Shown here in pieces: positions 9,540 through 18,709 of a stretch of 64,000 nucleotides of DNA (within the stretch, counting starts at the first letter, position 1; each line of letters begins with the position of its first letter). Source of the DNA: Acerihabitans arboris (GTDB lineage: Bacteria > Pseudomonadota > Gammaproteobacteria > Enterobacterales > Enterobacteriaceae); contig NZ_WUBS01000005.1 in the NCBI RefSeq assembly GCF_010131535.1, positions 124,001-188,000 on the forward strand, in the 5' to 3' direction. Position numbers and translations under genes: made by a program. The notes under the pieces were generated by a model. It saw nothing but the letters and a program-made list of their open reading frames with translations. It was not told where the DNA came from and did not search any database.

Positions 9540-10022
9540 TCAGATATAGGTAACGGTCAGCGACGCCTTGCCTAACGAATGGAAATGCACGTTAAAACCC
9601 ACCATCGCGCCGCTGGCGTTCTCGTCCACCTCGATGCTTTCTACGTCCAGCGCGTGTACGTTAAACTGATAACGATGGCTCTCGCCCTGCGGTGGCGCCG
9701 CGCCGCCGTACCCGGCTTTGCCGAAGTCGGTACGGCACTGCACCGCCCCGGCCGGCAGATTAACCAGGCCGGAACCGGCACCCTGCGGCAACGCGCGGGT
9801 ATCGGCGGGCAGGTTGGCCACCAGCCAATGCCACCAGCCCGAGCCGGTCGGCGCATCGGGATCGTATACCGTGATAACAAAACTTTTGGTGCCCTCCGGC
9901 GCGCCAGCCCAGGCCAGATGAGGCGAAACATTCCCCCCGCTGTAGCCCATGCCGTTAAACACCTGGCGTTCAGGCATCTTTTCGCCATCCCGCAGATCGT
10001 TACTACTCAATGTAAAAGCCAT
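9540..10022 (-). CDS. ybhB: YbhB/YbcL family PEBP-like protein
   Basis: 160 residues from the ATG complementary to 10020-10022, with GGAG five bases upstream; a start eight codons earlier lacks this spacing. PEBP fold markers are visible: 'VYDPDAPTGSGWWHWLVANL' (the anion-binding DPDAP and HW segments) and 'YQFNVHALD'. No signal peptide, so probably cytoplasmic as E. coli YbhB, whose function is unknown. In E. coli ybhB is next to bioA; here two genes have come between them. It is 17 bases downstream of the DJ-1-like gene and probably in its operon. Confidence 0.9.
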   Translation of the reverse strand: MAFTLSSNDLRDGEKMPERQVFNGMGYSGGNVSPHLAWAGAPEGTKSFVITVYDPDAPTGSGWWHWLVANLPADTRALPQGAGSGLVNLPAGAVQCRTDFGKAGYGGAAPPQGESHRYQFNVHALDVESIEVDENASGAMVGFNVHFHSLGKASLTVTYI

Positions 10023-10039
10023 ATCCGCTCCGTTCCTTA

Positions 10040-10720
10040 TCAGCAATTCAGCAATTTTAAGATATTCTGCGCGGTAACCGCCGACGACCCGGGATTTTGT
10101 CCGGTGACCAAATGACCGTCGATAATCGAAAAAGCCTGCCAGTCATCGACCTTCTCATACTTACCGCCCAGCCGCTTGAGTTCATCCTCCACCAAAAAAG
10201 GCACCACGTGGGTTAACTGCACCGCCTCTTCCTCGGTATTGCTAAAGCCGGTCACCCGTTTGCCCGCCACCAGCGGCGTACCGTCAGGTTTTTTCACGTG
10301 GCGCAACACCCCGGGCGCATGGCAGACCGCGCCTACCGGTTTACCGGCGGCGAAGGTCTCTTCAATCAAGGCAAGCGAATGCGCATCTTCCGCCAGATCC
10401 CACAATGGCCCGTGGCCGCCCGGATAAAATATCGCATCAAAGTCCGCGGCGTTCAATGCATCGAGTTTAACGGTATTGGCCAGCGCCCGCTGGCCCGCGC
10501 GATCGGTGCGAAAACGCTCGGTATCCTGGGTCTGCGCGTCGGCCTCGTCGCTCTTGGGATCCAGCGGCGGCTGGCCGCCCTTGGGGGAAGCCAGGGTAAT
10601 TTCAATACCGGCATCATGGAAAATATAATAAGGCGCCACCAGCTCTTCCAGCCAGAAGCCGGTGGGTTTACCGGTATCGCCCAGTTTATCGTGCGAGGTC
10701 AGGACTATTGCAATTTTCAT
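10040..10720 (-). CDS. DJ-1/PfpI superfamily protein, HchA-like
   Basis: 226 residues, full length for the 'type 1 glutamine amidotransferase domain' group related to Hsp31-type glyoxalase III. The nucleophile elbow is 'GAVCHAPGVL' (cysteine around residue 133), and the start 'MKIAIVLTSHDKLGDTGKPT' and the 'SPKGGQPPLDPKS' loop are typical. Likely activity is cofactor-free dismutation of methylglyoxal or related carbonyl repair, in the cytosol; substrate not determinable. It lies between curA and ybhB on the same strand with short gaps (50 and 17 bases), suggesting a three-gene electrophile/carbonyl-handling operon. Confidence 0.85.
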   Translation of the reverse strand: MKIAIVLTSHDKLGDTGKPTGFWLEELVAPYYIFHDAGIEITLASPKGGQPPLDPKSDEADAQTQDTERFRTDRAGQRALANTVKLDALNAADFDAIFYPGGHGPLWDLAEDAHSLALIEETFAAGKPVGAVCHAPGVLRHVKKPDGTPLVAGKRVTGFSNTEEEAVQLTHVVPFLVEDELKRLGGKYEKVDDWQAFSIIDGHLVTGQNPGSSAVTAQNILKLLNC

Positions 10721-10770
10721 CGATTATCTCCGTCATTGGGTCATCGTAACCGGGGCGACCCGGGTGGGAT

Positions 10771-11814
10771 TTACAGACTATCGCTACCGACCCGCACCAC
10801 CAGCTTGCCGAAATTCTTGCCTGCTAATAAACCGATAAAGGCCAGCGGCGCGTGTTCCAGCCCATCGATCCTATCTTCGCGCATCTGCACCTTACCCGCG
10901 TTGACCCACGGCCCCATCGCCTGGATAAACTCGTCATAACGATGGCCATAGTCCAGGGAAATGATAAACCCCTGCATCCGGATGCGTTTGCGCAGCACCA
11001 GGGCTTGCAAAAAGGGCAACCGATCCTTGCCGTCGGGCAACGCCTCCATATTGTAGTTGGCGATCAGGCCGCATAACGGGATACGGGCGGAAGTATTGAG
11101 CAGCGGTATCACCGCGTCGAATACCGCGCCGCCGACGTTTTCAAAATAAATATCAATCCCACGCGGGCAGGCGCGGGCCAGCTGTTCGGCAAAATCCGCA
11201 TCGCGGCGATCGATGCAGGCATCAAATCCCAGCGTTTCCATCGCGTAACGGCATTTATCCTTGCCGCCGGCGATACCCACCGTCCGGCAGCCTTCCAGCC
11301 GCGCCACCTGGCCGACCACCGAGCCGACCGCGCCGCTGGCGGCGGCCACCACCAGGGTTTCGCCGGGCTTCGGCTGGCCGATATCCATCAGGCCCATATA
11401 ACCGGTAAAGCCGGGCATGCCCAGTACGCCAAGCGCGCGGGAGGGATGCGCCAGGGCGTCGGCGGGTAATTTTTTGATATCGCCGCCGTCGGACAGCGCA
11501 TAATCCTGCCAGCCGGCGTAGCCCAGCACCCAGTCCCCCGGCGCAAAATCGGGATGGTTGCTGGTTTCAACCCGGGACACCGTGCCGGCGCCCATGACCG
11601 CGTCCAGCTCCACCGGGGACGCATAGGATTCGGCGGCGCTCATGCGGCCGCGCATATACGGATCCAGGGACAGGAAAACGGTGCGCAGCAGTACCTGCCT
11701 ATCGCCCGGTTGCGGAATATCGCTGGTTTCCAAACGGAAATTGCCCGGCACCGGCGCACCCGTCGGGCGCGAGGCCAGGACAATGCGTCGATTGATGTGC
11801 TTATTCTGGTTCAT
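10771..11814 (-). CDS. curA: NADPH-dependent 2-alkenal/curcumin reductase (MDR family)
   Basis: 347 residues from the ATG complementary to 11812-11814, preceded by AGGGAG. Opens 'NRRIVLASRPTGAPVPGNF' and contains 'LSLDPYMRGRMS', the nucleotide-binding 'VVAAASGAVGSVVGQVARL' and 'FENVGGAVFDAVIPLLN', all characteristic of the leukotriene B4 12-hydroxydehydrogenase/CurA (YncB) group of medium-chain reductases without zinc. It reduces alpha,beta-unsaturated carbonyls with NADPH. First gene of a probable operon with the DJ-1-like gene and ybhB; its product would remove reactive carbonyls. Relation to CurA is strong; physiological substrate unknown. Confidence 0.88.
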   Translation of the reverse strand: MNQNKHINRRIVLASRPTGAPVPGNFRLETSDIPQPGDRQVLLRTVFLSLDPYMRGRMSAAESYASPVELDAVMGAGTVSRVETSNHPDFAPGDWVLGYAGWQDYALSDGGDIKKLPADALAHPSRALGVLGMPGFTGYMGLMDIGQPKPGETLVVAAASGAVGSVVGQVARLEGCRTVGIAGGKDKCRYAMETLGFDACIDRRDADFAEQLARACPRGIDIYFENVGGAVFDAVIPLLNTSARIPLCGLIANYNMEALPDGKDRLPFLQALVLRKRIRMQGFIISLDYGHRYDEFIQAMGPWVNAGKVQMREDRIDGLEHAPLAFIGLLAGKNFGKLVVRVGSDSL

Positions 11815-11916
11815 AGTATTCTCCCTGTTCTTTTGCTTGATACGGCAAGCCGAGCGTTGAGCATAGTGCATGGCCCCATGTCTTGCCCGGCCGGGCGCCG
11901 CCGCCGTCACGGCGTC

Positions 11917-13203
11917 TCAGGCGGCAAAATGACCAGGCTGGTCCAGTGACGCGGCAAGGGCGCGCATCAGCAGCGCCAGCTGTGGTGGTTGAATAATATA
12001 AGGCGGCATCAGATAAATTAAGCGGCCAAACGGGCGGATCCACACCCCACGTTCAACAAAAAAACGTTGCAGCGCCGCCATATTGACCGGCGAGCGGGTT
12101 TCAATCACGCCGATGGCGCCCAACACCCGCGCGTCAGCGACCTGCGGATGCGCCCGCAGCGGCAGCAGTCCCGCGCGCAGCTGTTGCTCAATCGCCGCCA
12201 CCTGCGCCCGCCAGTCGCCCTGTTCCAGCAGCGCCAGGCTGGCGTTGGCGGCGGCGCACGCCAGGGGATTGGCCATAAAGGTCGGGCCGTGCATAAAACA
12301 GCCGGCCTCGCCGTTGCTGATGGCGTCGGCCACCTCGCGGGTGGCCAGGGTGGCGGACAGGGTCAGGTAACCACCGGTCAGGGCTTTGCCCAGGCACATG
12401 ATATCCGGCGCGATGCCGGCATGCCCGCAGGCGAACAGTTTGCCGGTGCGGCCGAAACCGGTGGCGATTTCATCGGCGATCAGCAGGGTATCGTGGCGAT
12501 CGCATAATTCACGCACCCGCCGCAGGTAGGTGGGATGATAAAAACGCATGCCGCCCGCCCCCTGCACGATGGGTTCCAGGATCACCGCCGCCGGCGGTTC
12601 CCCGGCGGCCAGCCTCGCGGCCAGTTCACCGATATCCTCTTCCCGCCACGCTTCGTCAAAACGGCACTGCGGCGCCGCGACAAAATCATGTTCCGGCAGG
12701 TAACCCTGGTACAGCCGGTGCATGGAGGTGTGCGGATCGCATACCGACATGGCGCCGAAGGTGTCGCCGTGATAACCCTGGCGTAGCGTCAGCAGGCGTT
12801 TGCGCGGCTCCCCGCGCGTCTGCCAGTATTGCAGCGCCATCTTAATCGCCACTTCCACCGCCACCGAGCCCGAATCCGCCAGGAAAACGCATTCGAGCGG
12901 CGCCGGCGTCATGGCGACCAGGCGGCGACAAAGCGCAATGGCCTGCGGGTGGGTAATGCCGCCGAACATCACATGGGACATCTGCAGGAGCTGCGAGCCC
13001 ACCGCCTGGTTGATGGCCGGATGGTTGTAGCCGTGGATCGCCGCCCACCAGGAGGACATGCCGTCCACTAGCCGGCGGCCGTCGGCCAGTTCCAGTTCAC
13101 AGCCGGCCGCCGCGACCACGGGATACACCGGCAGCGGCTGGGTCATTGAGGTATAGGGATGCCAGATATGGCGCTGGTCGAAAGCGAGATCGGTTGGATT
13201 CAT
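11917..13203 (-). CDS. bioA: BioA, adenosylmethionine--8-amino-7-oxononanoate aminotransferase
   Basis: 428 residues from the ATG complementary to 13201-13203; an extra nine codons upstream would run into the BirA operator. PLP-dependent class III aminotransferase: 'HIWHPYTSM', '[15 protein letters not shown]', '[14 protein letters not shown]' and the Schiff-base lysine segment '[15 protein letters not shown]'. It makes 7,8-diaminopelargonate using SAM as amino donor, the third dedicated step of biotin synthesis. It is divergent from bioBFCD across a 103-base control region. Confidence 0.97.
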   Translation of the reverse strand: MNPTDLAFDQRHIWHPYTSMTQPLPVYPVVAAAGCELELADGRRLVDGMSSWWAAIHGYNHPAINQAVGSQLLQMSHVMFGGITHPQAIALCRRLVAMTPAPLECVFLADSGSVAVEVAIKMALQYWQTRGEPRKRLLTLRQGYHGDTFGAMSVCDPHTSMHRLYQGYLPEHDFVAAPQCRFDEAWREEDIGELAARLAAGEPPAAVILEPIVQGAGGMRFYHPTYLRRVRELCDRHDTLLIADEIATGFGRTGKLFACGHAGIAPDIMCLGKALTGGYLTLSATLATREVADAISNGEAGCFMHGPTFMANPLACAAANASLALLEQGDWRAQVAAIEQQLRAGLLPLRAHPQVADARVLGAIGVIETRSPVNMAALQRFFVERGVWIRPFGRLIYLMPPYIIQPPQLALLMRALAASLDQPGHFAA

Positions 13204-13210
13204 AAACGAG

Positions 13211-13244
13211 TTGTAAACCATGCATGACAATATTTGGTTGACAG
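13211..13244. promoter_or_regulatory. BirA (biotin repressor) operator between bioA and bioB
   Basis: TTGTAAACC (13211-13219), 16-base spacer, GGTTGACAG (13236-13244): two inverted 9-base half-sites in the spacing of the enterobacterial bio operator. It lies between divergent bioA and bioB, so the BirA-biotinyl-AMP dimer should repress both. Possible bioB promoter elements (TTGACT at 13254) lie just to the right. Confidence 0.9.
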
Positions 13245-13306
13245 TATAGCGGCTTGACTTACACTGGCGAAACTATTTTGTATCCGTTACGCGAGACGAT
13301 AATACC

Positions 13307-14344
13307 ATGCAACATAACCCGCACTGGACATTGCGGCAGGCCCAGGCTCTGTTTGACAAACCCTTTATGGATCTAATGTTTGAAGCGCAGACCATCCACC
13401 GCCAACATTTCGATCCCCACCAGATCCAGGTCAGTACGCTGCTGTCGATTAAAACCGGCGCCTGTCCCGAGGATTGCAAATATTGCCCGCAAAGCGCCCG
13501 TTACAATACCGGGCTTGCCGCCGAGCAACTGATGCAGGTGGAGCAGGTGCTTACTTCGGCGCAGAAAGCCAAGGCGGCCGGCTCGACCCGTTTTTGCATG
13601 GGGGCGGCCTGGAAAAACCCCCGCGACCGCGATATGCCCTACCTGGAGCAAATGGTGCAGGGCGTCAAGGCGATGGGCATGGAAACCTGCATGACCCTGG
13701 GCATGCTGAGTGAAACCCAGGCGCAGCGGCTGGCCGCGGCCGGGCTGGATTTCTACAATCATAACCTGGATACGTCGCCGGAATTCTACGGCTCGATTAT
13801 CACCACCCGCACCTACCAGGAGCGCCTCGACACCCTGGGCAAGGTGCGCGGGGCGGGCATCAAGGTCTGTTCGGGCGGCATCGTCGGCCTGGGCGAGACC
13901 ATCGCCGATCGCGCCGGCCTGCTGGTGCAACTGGCCAACCTGCCGGAGCCGCCGGAGAGCGTGCCGATCAATATGCTGGTCAAGGTCAAGGGCACGCCGC
14001 TGGCGGCCAATGACGAGGTCGATCCGTTCGATTTTGTCCGCACCATCGCGGCGGCGCGCATCATGATGCCCCGTTCCCATGTGCGTCTGTCCGCCGGGCG
14101 CGAACAGATGAGCGAGCAAACCCAGGCGATGTGTTTTATGGCGGGCGCCAATTCCATCTTCTACGGCTGTAAGCTGCTGACCACGCCCAACCCCGGGGAG
14201 GACCAGGATCTGGCGCTGTTCCGCAAGCTGGGCCTGAATCCGCAGCATCATCATACCGACGCCGGGGACGTCCAGCGCCAGCAACAGTTGGCCGGGGAAC
14301 TGCTGACGGCCGATACCGCGCAATTCTACAACGCGGCGCGCTGA
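13307..14344 (+). CDS. bioB: BioB, biotin synthase
   Basis: 345 residues. Radical-SAM enzyme inserting sulfur into dethiobiotin. The 4Fe-4S motif is C53-PED-C57-KY-C60, at the same positions as in E. coli; the 2Fe-2S ligands lie in later cysteine segments such as 'ETCMTLGML' and '[14 protein letters not shown]'. First gene of bioBFCD; its TGA overlaps the bioF ATG. Confidence 0.97.
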   Translation: MQHNPHWTLRQAQALFDKPFMDLMFEAQTIHRQHFDPHQIQVSTLLSIKTGACPEDCKYCPQSARYNTGLAAEQLMQVEQVLTSAQKAKAAGSTRFCMGAAWKNPRDRDMPYLEQMVQGVKAMGMETCMTLGMLSETQAQRLAAAGLDFYNHNLDTSPEFYGSIITTRTYQERLDTLGKVRGAGIKVCSGGIVGLGETIADRAGLLVQLANLPEPPESVPINMLVKVKGTPLAANDEVDPFDFVRTIAAARIMMPRSHVRLSAGREQMSEQTQAMCFMAGANSIFYGCKLLTTPNPGEDQDLALFRKLGLNPQHHHTDAGDVQRQQQLAGELLTADTAQFYNAAR

Positions 14345-15501
14345 TGGACTGGGCGCAAAAGATTGACCTGGGCCTGCGTGAGCGGCAAGGGGCCGATGCC
14401 TACCGGCAGCGCCGTGCCATTACCGACGGCAACCATCGCCTGCTGGAATACCAGGGGCGCCGCTACCTGAATTTTTCCAGCAACGATTACCTGGGCCTGG
14501 CCCGCGACCCGCGCATCGTTGCCGCGTGGCAGCAGGGCGCGGCGCGCCACGGCGTCGGCTCCGGCGGCTCCGGCCACGTTACCGGCCACAGCGCGTGCCA
14601 CCAGGCGCTGGAGCAGCGGCTGGCCGATTGGCTGGGCTACGAGCGCGCGCTGCTGTTTACGTCCGGCTATGCCGCCAACCAGGGCGCGATCGCGGCGCTG
14701 GCAGGCGCGGGCGATCAGATCCTGGCGGACAAACTCAGCCATGCCTCGCTGCTGGAAGCGGCGGCGCACTCGCCGGCGCAGCTGCGCCGTTTTCACCACA
14801 ACGATGCCGCCTCCCTGGCGCGGCTGGCGCAAACCGCGTGCGCGGGCGGCCGGCTGGCCGTCACCGAGGGCGTATTCAGCATGGACGGCGACGCCGCGCC
14901 CTTACCTTCCCTGCACCAGGCGATACGCGACGCCGGCGGCTGGCTGCTGGTGGATGATGCCCATGGCTTCGGCGCGATCGGCGAGCAGGGCAGGGGCAGC
15001 GCCTGGCAGCAGGGCTGCCATCCGGAACTGCTGGTGGTGACCTTTGGCAAAGCGGTTGGCGTAGGCGGCGCGGCGGTATTGTGCGCGCGGCCGGTGGCGG
15101 AATATTTGCTGCAGTTTGCCCGTCATCTGATCTACAGCACCGCCCTGCCACCGGCCCAGGTCTGCGCCATCAACGCGTCACTGGACGCGATTGTCGCCGG
15201 TGATGAACTGCGCGCCCGCCTGCGGCGCAATATTGCCCGGTTTCGCCATGGCGCCGCGGAGCTGGGCTACCCGCTCGGCCAGTCGGGCACCGCCATTCAG
15301 CCGCTGCTGGTGGGGGACAACGCATTGGCGCTGCGCCTTGGCGAACGCTTGCGCGAACAAGGCTGCTGGCTTACCGCCATCCGCCCGCCGACGGTGCCGC
15401 CGGGCGGCGCCCGGCTGCGCATCACCCTTACCGCCGCGCACCATGAGGCGGATATCGACGCGTTGCTGGAGGCGCTGGATCATGCACATGGATATGCATA
15501 A
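14344..15501 (+). CDS. bioF: BioF, 8-amino-7-oxononanoate synthase
   Basis: 385 residues. PLP-dependent alpha-oxoamine synthase condensing pimeloyl-ACP with alanine. Family segments include '[15 protein letters not shown]', '[15 protein letters not shown]', '[16 protein letters not shown]' and the PLP lysine in '[15 protein letters not shown]'. Coupled to bioB by a 1-base TGATG overlap, and its 3' end overlaps the bioC start. Confidence 0.97.
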   Translation: MDWAQKIDLGLRERQGADAYRQRRAITDGNHRLLEYQGRRYLNFSSNDYLGLARDPRIVAAWQQGAARHGVGSGGSGHVTGHSACHQALEQRLADWLGYERALLFTSGYAANQGAIAALAGAGDQILADKLSHASLLEAAAHSPAQLRRFHHNDAASLARLAQTACAGGRLAVTEGVFSMDGDAAPLPSLHQAIRDAGGWLLVDDAHGFGAIGEQGRGSAWQQGCHPELLVVTFGKAVGVGGAAVLCARPVAEYLLQFARHLIYSTALPPAQVCAINASLDAIVAGDELRARLRRNIARFRHGAAELGYPLGQSGTAIQPLLVGDNALALRLGERLREQGCWLTAIRPPTVPPGGARLRITLTAAHHEADIDALLEALDHAHGYA

Positions 15502-16240
15502 AGCGGGCATCGCCCGCGCCTTCGGCCGCGCGGCGGCGGACTACGAACGCCACGCCGGACTGCAGCGGGACAGCGGCGATCGCCTGATGGAACTGCTGGG
15601 ACCGCAGCCGGGCCGCTGCCTGCTGGATGCCGGCTGCGGCACCGGCTGGTTCAGCCGCCGCTGGCAGCAGGAAGGCAGCCTTGTAGTGGCGTTGGATCTC
15701 TCGCCCGCCATGCTTGACGAGGCGCGGCGCAACCAATCGGCCTCGGCCTACCTGACCGGCGATATCGAGCGGTTGCCGCTGGCGGACGCCAGCGTGGATA
15801 TCTGCTTTTCCAATCTGGCGGTGCAGTGGTGCGACGATTTGCCCCGGGCGCTGGCTGAGTTTTATCGCATCACCCGTCCAGGCGGCCTGATTGCCCTCTC
15901 CACGCTCGCCGAGGGGTCGCTTGGGGAATTGCAGCGGGCCTGGTCGCAGGTGGACCAGGCGGTGCATATCAACCGCTTCCTGACGCCCGGGACGATTGAC
16001 CTGGCGTTTGCGCCTTACCGGCACCGGCTGGCGGCGGCACGCCATACCCTACATTACCCGCATCTGTCGGCATTACTGCACGGCCTGAAAGGCGTGGGCG
16101 CCGGCTACCTGCGCAGCGGACGCACCCCAGGGCTGACCGGGCGGCAACGCCTTGCGCGCCTGGATGCGGCATGGCAACGGCAGGCGGCGGGGCTGCCGCT
16201 CAGTTATCAACTGATCTATGGCTTGATCTACCGGGACTAA
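15482..16240 (+). CDS. bioC: BioC, malonyl-ACP O-methyltransferase
   Basis: 252 residues from ATG 15482, chosen because GGAGG ends nine bases upstream; ATGs at 15488 and 15494 are alternatives. N-terminus aligns with the family ('[16 protein letters not shown]'). SAM-binding motif I '[15 protein letters not shown]' and '[12 protein letters not shown]' are present. It methylates malonyl-ACP so that fatty-acid synthesis can build the pimeloyl chain. The start overlaps the last 20 bases of bioF; the stop is three bases before bioD. Confidence 0.94.
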   Translation: MHMDMHKAGIARAFGRAAADYERHAGLQRDSGDRLMELLGPQPGRCLLDAGCGTGWFSRRWQQEGSLVVALDLSPAMLDEARRNQSASAYLTGDIERLPLADASVDICFSNLAVQWCDDLPRALAEFYRITRPGGLIALSTLAEGSLGELQRAWSQVDQAVHINRFLTPGTIDLAFAPYRHRLAAARHTLHYPHLSALLHGLKGVGAGYLRSGRTPGLTGRQRLARLDAAWQRQAAGLPLSYQLIYGLIYRD

Positions 16241-16243
16241 CCG

Positions 16244-16963
16244 ATGGCGAAACAACATTTTTTTATTACCGGCACCGATACCGATATCGGTAAAACCCTG
16301 GCGACCTGCGCCTTATTGCAGGCGGCCAAACTCGCCGGTTGGCGCGCGGTGGGCTATAAACCGGTGGCCGCCGGTTGCCGCCGGACCCTGGCCGGCGCGC
16401 GCAACGACGATGCGCTGGCGCTGATCGCCAGCAGCGGCGTCGGGGTATCCTATGAGCAGGTCAATCCGCTGGCCTTCCTGGCGGCGACGTCGCCTCATAT
16501 CGCCTGCCGCGACGAGGGGCGCCATATTGATCCGGCCGTTATGTCGCGGGGGTTGGCGGTGCTGGCGCGGCAGGCGCAGTGGGTGTTTATCGAAGGCGCG
16601 GGGGGCTGGTTTACGCCTCTCGGCGACACCCTGGGCTTTGACCAATGGGTGGCCGGCGAACGCCTGCCGGTGATCCTGGTGGTCGGGCTGAAGCTGGGCT
16701 GTATCAACCATGCGTTGTTGACCGCGCTGGCTATCCGCCAGGCCGGCCTGCCCCTGGCCGGATGGATAGCCAACGATCTTTCCCCCGAACCGCACCGGCG
16801 CGGCGATTACCTGGCGGCGCTGCGCCAACGGCTGGGGGCGCCGCTGCTGGGTGAAATACCCTGGCTGGCGGATCCGGGCACGGCGACGCTGGCGCATTAT
16901 ATCGATCTGGGTCCTTTAGCGCGCGCGATTGGCTGGGGGGACGGGGTTAACGGCGACGGGTAA
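16244..16963 (+). CDS. bioD: BioD, dethiobiotin synthetase
   Basis: 239 residues. P-loop 'FITGTDTDIGKTLATCALL', then 'GYKPVAAG' and 'FIEGAGGWFTPLGD' with the carbamate/ATP-binding residues. It carboxylates diaminopelargonate with CO2 and ATP to dethiobiotin. Last gene of bioBFCD. The segment 'GGWFTPL' replaces the commoner GGW(R/L)TPL without loss of the key residues. The C-terminus is Gly/Asp-rich and slightly longer than usual. Confidence 0.95.
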   Translation: MAKQHFFITGTDTDIGKTLATCALLQAAKLAGWRAVGYKPVAAGCRRTLAGARNDDALALIASSGVGVSYEQVNPLAFLAATSPHIACRDEGRHIDPAVMSRGLAVLARQAQWVFIEGAGGWFTPLGDTLGFDQWVAGERLPVILVVGLKLGCINHALLTALAIRQAGLPLAGWIANDLSPEPHRRGDYLAALRQRLGAPLLGEIPWLADPGTATLAHYIDLGPLARAIGWGDGVNGDG

Positions 16964-16994
16964 AGAAAAGTAGGGGCGGCGATGGCAGGTAATG

Positions 16995-17024
16995 CCGGGG
17001 CGTTAAAACAACCAAACGCCCCGG
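16995..17024. terminator. Strong hairpin between convergent bioD and the UrtE-like gene
   Basis: A perfect 10-bp stem, CCGGGGCGTT with AACGCCCCGG, around a 10-base loop. No T-run follows on either strand, so it is a terminator candidate by position (32 bases after bioD, 77 before the end of the opposing gene) rather than a canonical intrinsic terminator. Confidence 0.45.
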
Positions 17025-17100
17025 GTATCAGGTAAGCATGGGAAATGTTTTGCTGTGAAATGAGGCATAAACCGGTGTCTTATGTTCGTTCATGGGTCTT

Positions 17101-17814
17101 TTATACGGCAAGATAGGTTTGGATAAGGCTGTCATCCAGTTGATCCAGCGTACCCTGCGCGACGTTGCATCCGCCTTCCAATAAACAAAAACGATCGCCC
17201 GCCGACGGGGTAAAGGGCAGTTGCTGTTCGACCACCAGCAGCGTCAGACCGAAATCCCGCTGCAGCCGGCGTATATTGTGGCCGATTTCCTTCACCACCG
17301 AGGGCTGGAAGCCGCCGGTAGGCTCATCCAGGATCAGCAGTTCCGGCTCCAGCACCAGCGCGCGGGCGATGGCCAACTGCTGCTGCCCGCTTTCCGTTAA
17401 ATCCCCGGCGCGCTGATGGCGCATGTTATGCAGCCCCGGGAACAGTTCATAGACCATCGAGGGGACCTGACGGGTTTTATTGCGGCCCGCCAGCAGGGCG
17501 ACCCGCAGGTTCTCATCCACGCTCAGCTGTGAAAAGACCTGACGGCCCTGCGGGACGTAACCGATGCCCAGCGCCGCGCGCTGCTCCACCGGGTGCTGGA
17601 GCAAATTCAGCTCCTCCGCCCCGCCGGCCGGCCGCCAGGTGACGGTGCCGCTTGAGACCGGCAGATGACCCATGATACAGTTTACCAGGGTTGTCTTGCC
17701 GACCCCGTTACGCCCCAACACATAGGTACACTGGCCGGGCGGCAGCTCCATACTGATATCCCGCAAGATATGTTTAGGCCCAAAAAACTGATTCACCGCT
17801 TGTAAACGCAACAT
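17101..17814 (-). CDS. Orphan UrtE-like ABC ATPase with damaged signature motif
   Basis: 237 residues from the ATG complementary to 17812-17814, with GGAGGA nine bases upstream. The sequence follows urea transporter ATPase UrtE closely: Walker A 'LGRNGVGKTTLVNCIMG', 'GIGYVPQGRQVFSQLSV', Walker B 'ELLILDEPTGGFQPSVVKEI' and 'LLVVEQQLPF'. The ABC signature, expected as L-S-G-G-Q, reads 'DLTESGQQQLAIARAL', so both signature glycines are displaced, and the usual TEG after Walker B is TGG. UrtE normally works with UrtABCD; no other urt gene or urease lies nearby. It may be a relic that keeps an open frame, or a repurposed ATPase. UrtE-family membership is clear; function doubtful. Confidence 0.75.
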   Translation of the reverse strand: MLRLQAVNQFFGPKHILRDISMELPPGQCTYVLGRNGVGKTTLVNCIMGHLPVSSGTVTWRPAGGAEELNLLQHPVEQRAALGIGYVPQGRQVFSQLSVDENLRVALLAGRNKTRQVPSMVYELFPGLHNMRHQRAGDLTESGQQQLAIARALVLEPELLILDEPTGGFQPSVVKEIGHNIRRLQRDFGLTLLVVEQQLPFTPSAGDRFCLLEGGCNVAQGTLDQLDDSLIQTYLAV

Positions 17815-18300
17815 AAGAATCCATCCTCCCACTTTAACGTCATTTCACATTCACGATCCGCGTGGCGCTGCCGGAAATGGCTAACGGCTAGCCGTCAGGC
17901 AATGACTTTGGCTACAATGAGCTAAGCAACTATCAGGCCAATCTTGGGGCAGCGGCGCCGGATGACAGGATGAACTGTCATTCCCATGAAGCGCCAGCAT
18001 AATGACAAACCGCGGTTGGGTATTTTCCAAACAAACTGCGGAGTGTTGCACATTGCCGGTGCCGGGTAAGGTTTTCATGGTGCATATCGGCAACACCTGG
18101 CTAAACAGGCACTATACCGGTGCGTTATTAGCTATTTTCCGCTGCGGGCAGTGTTTATTTAGCTGCCGATCGGTTAGTCATTTAAGCTATAAAAAAAGCC
18201 TGGCGGCAGATGAAAAATAGCTAAAAAAACCCCGATTTGTCATTTGTCTGTCATCAATGTCAGCTTTGCGGAACTCACGCCCTTAGCGGGGCGGTAAGAC

Positions 18301-18323
18301 TTATCCACTATTCCTGTGGATAA
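18301..18323. promoter_or_regulatory. Two inverted DnaA boxes upstream of uvrB
   Basis: TTATCCACT at 18301-18309 and, on the opposite strand, TTATCCACA (complement of 18315-18323) form a mirror pair separated by five bases. The second is an exact consensus DnaA box (TTATNCACA). They lie about 400 bases before uvrB. DnaA binding near uvrB has been proposed in E. coli; regulation here is inferred. Confidence 0.6.
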
Positions 18324-18588
18324 CCGTGTGCATTAGGTTTAGAAAAGCCCGGTTAAACGAGAGCGGGCGCGGCTTCATGGAGATTTGCCTGTATTCTCCA
18401 CGTTTTTTTTAAATGTTATAAATACAAACGGTTAATTAAAATCAAGCGAATTTATAGGATTGGTATCACCAATGTGTCAAATTGCATCTTTAGGTTCACG
18501 TTTATTAATTTCATAACGATTTGTAATAAAATCATCTATTGTAGGATCCTGCCGGATCGCATTTAGCCCGCTGGCACGTCAGGCGTAC

Positions 18589-18638
18589 TTGCACCCGTTA
18601 CCGGAAAGCGTATTATAATACTGGTTTTGTATCCAGTG
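18589..18638 (+). promoter_or_regulatory. uvrB promoter with LexA (SOS) box
   Basis: A -35-like TTGCAC (18589-18594) and overlapping -10 candidates TATTAT (18611) / TATAAT (18614-18619) are followed by a 20-base LexA site at 18619-18638: TACTGG, T-rich centre, TATCCAGTG. Its right half CCAGT and overall layout match the E. coli uvrB SOS box; the left half has CTGG instead of CTGT. LexA bound here would cover the transcription start. Confidence 0.8.
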
Positions 18639-18709
18639 CTCCCGTGCTGGTAAAATCGCCGCCCTGTTTCCATACTCAAACATGTTCCTCAGCAGGTAGC
18701 CCACTAGAT

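Larger units (their letters stand above)
17815..18709. other. Long non-coding region upstream of uvrB
   Basis: 895 bases without a convincing gene, between an orphan ATPase and uvrB; short open frames here lack ribosome binding sites and family resemblance. Composition shifts from mixed (17.8-18.2 kb) to AT-rich (18.4-18.55 kb). It holds paired DnaA boxes (18301-18323) and the uvrB promoter with a LexA site (18589-18638), annotated separately. The rest may be remains of genes lost between bioD and uvrB, but no remnant could be identified. Confidence 0.6.

Noticed and set aside
18002..18220. A 72-codon frame in the region upstream of uvrB
   Set aside because: No ribosome binding site and no recognisable protein; probably chance.
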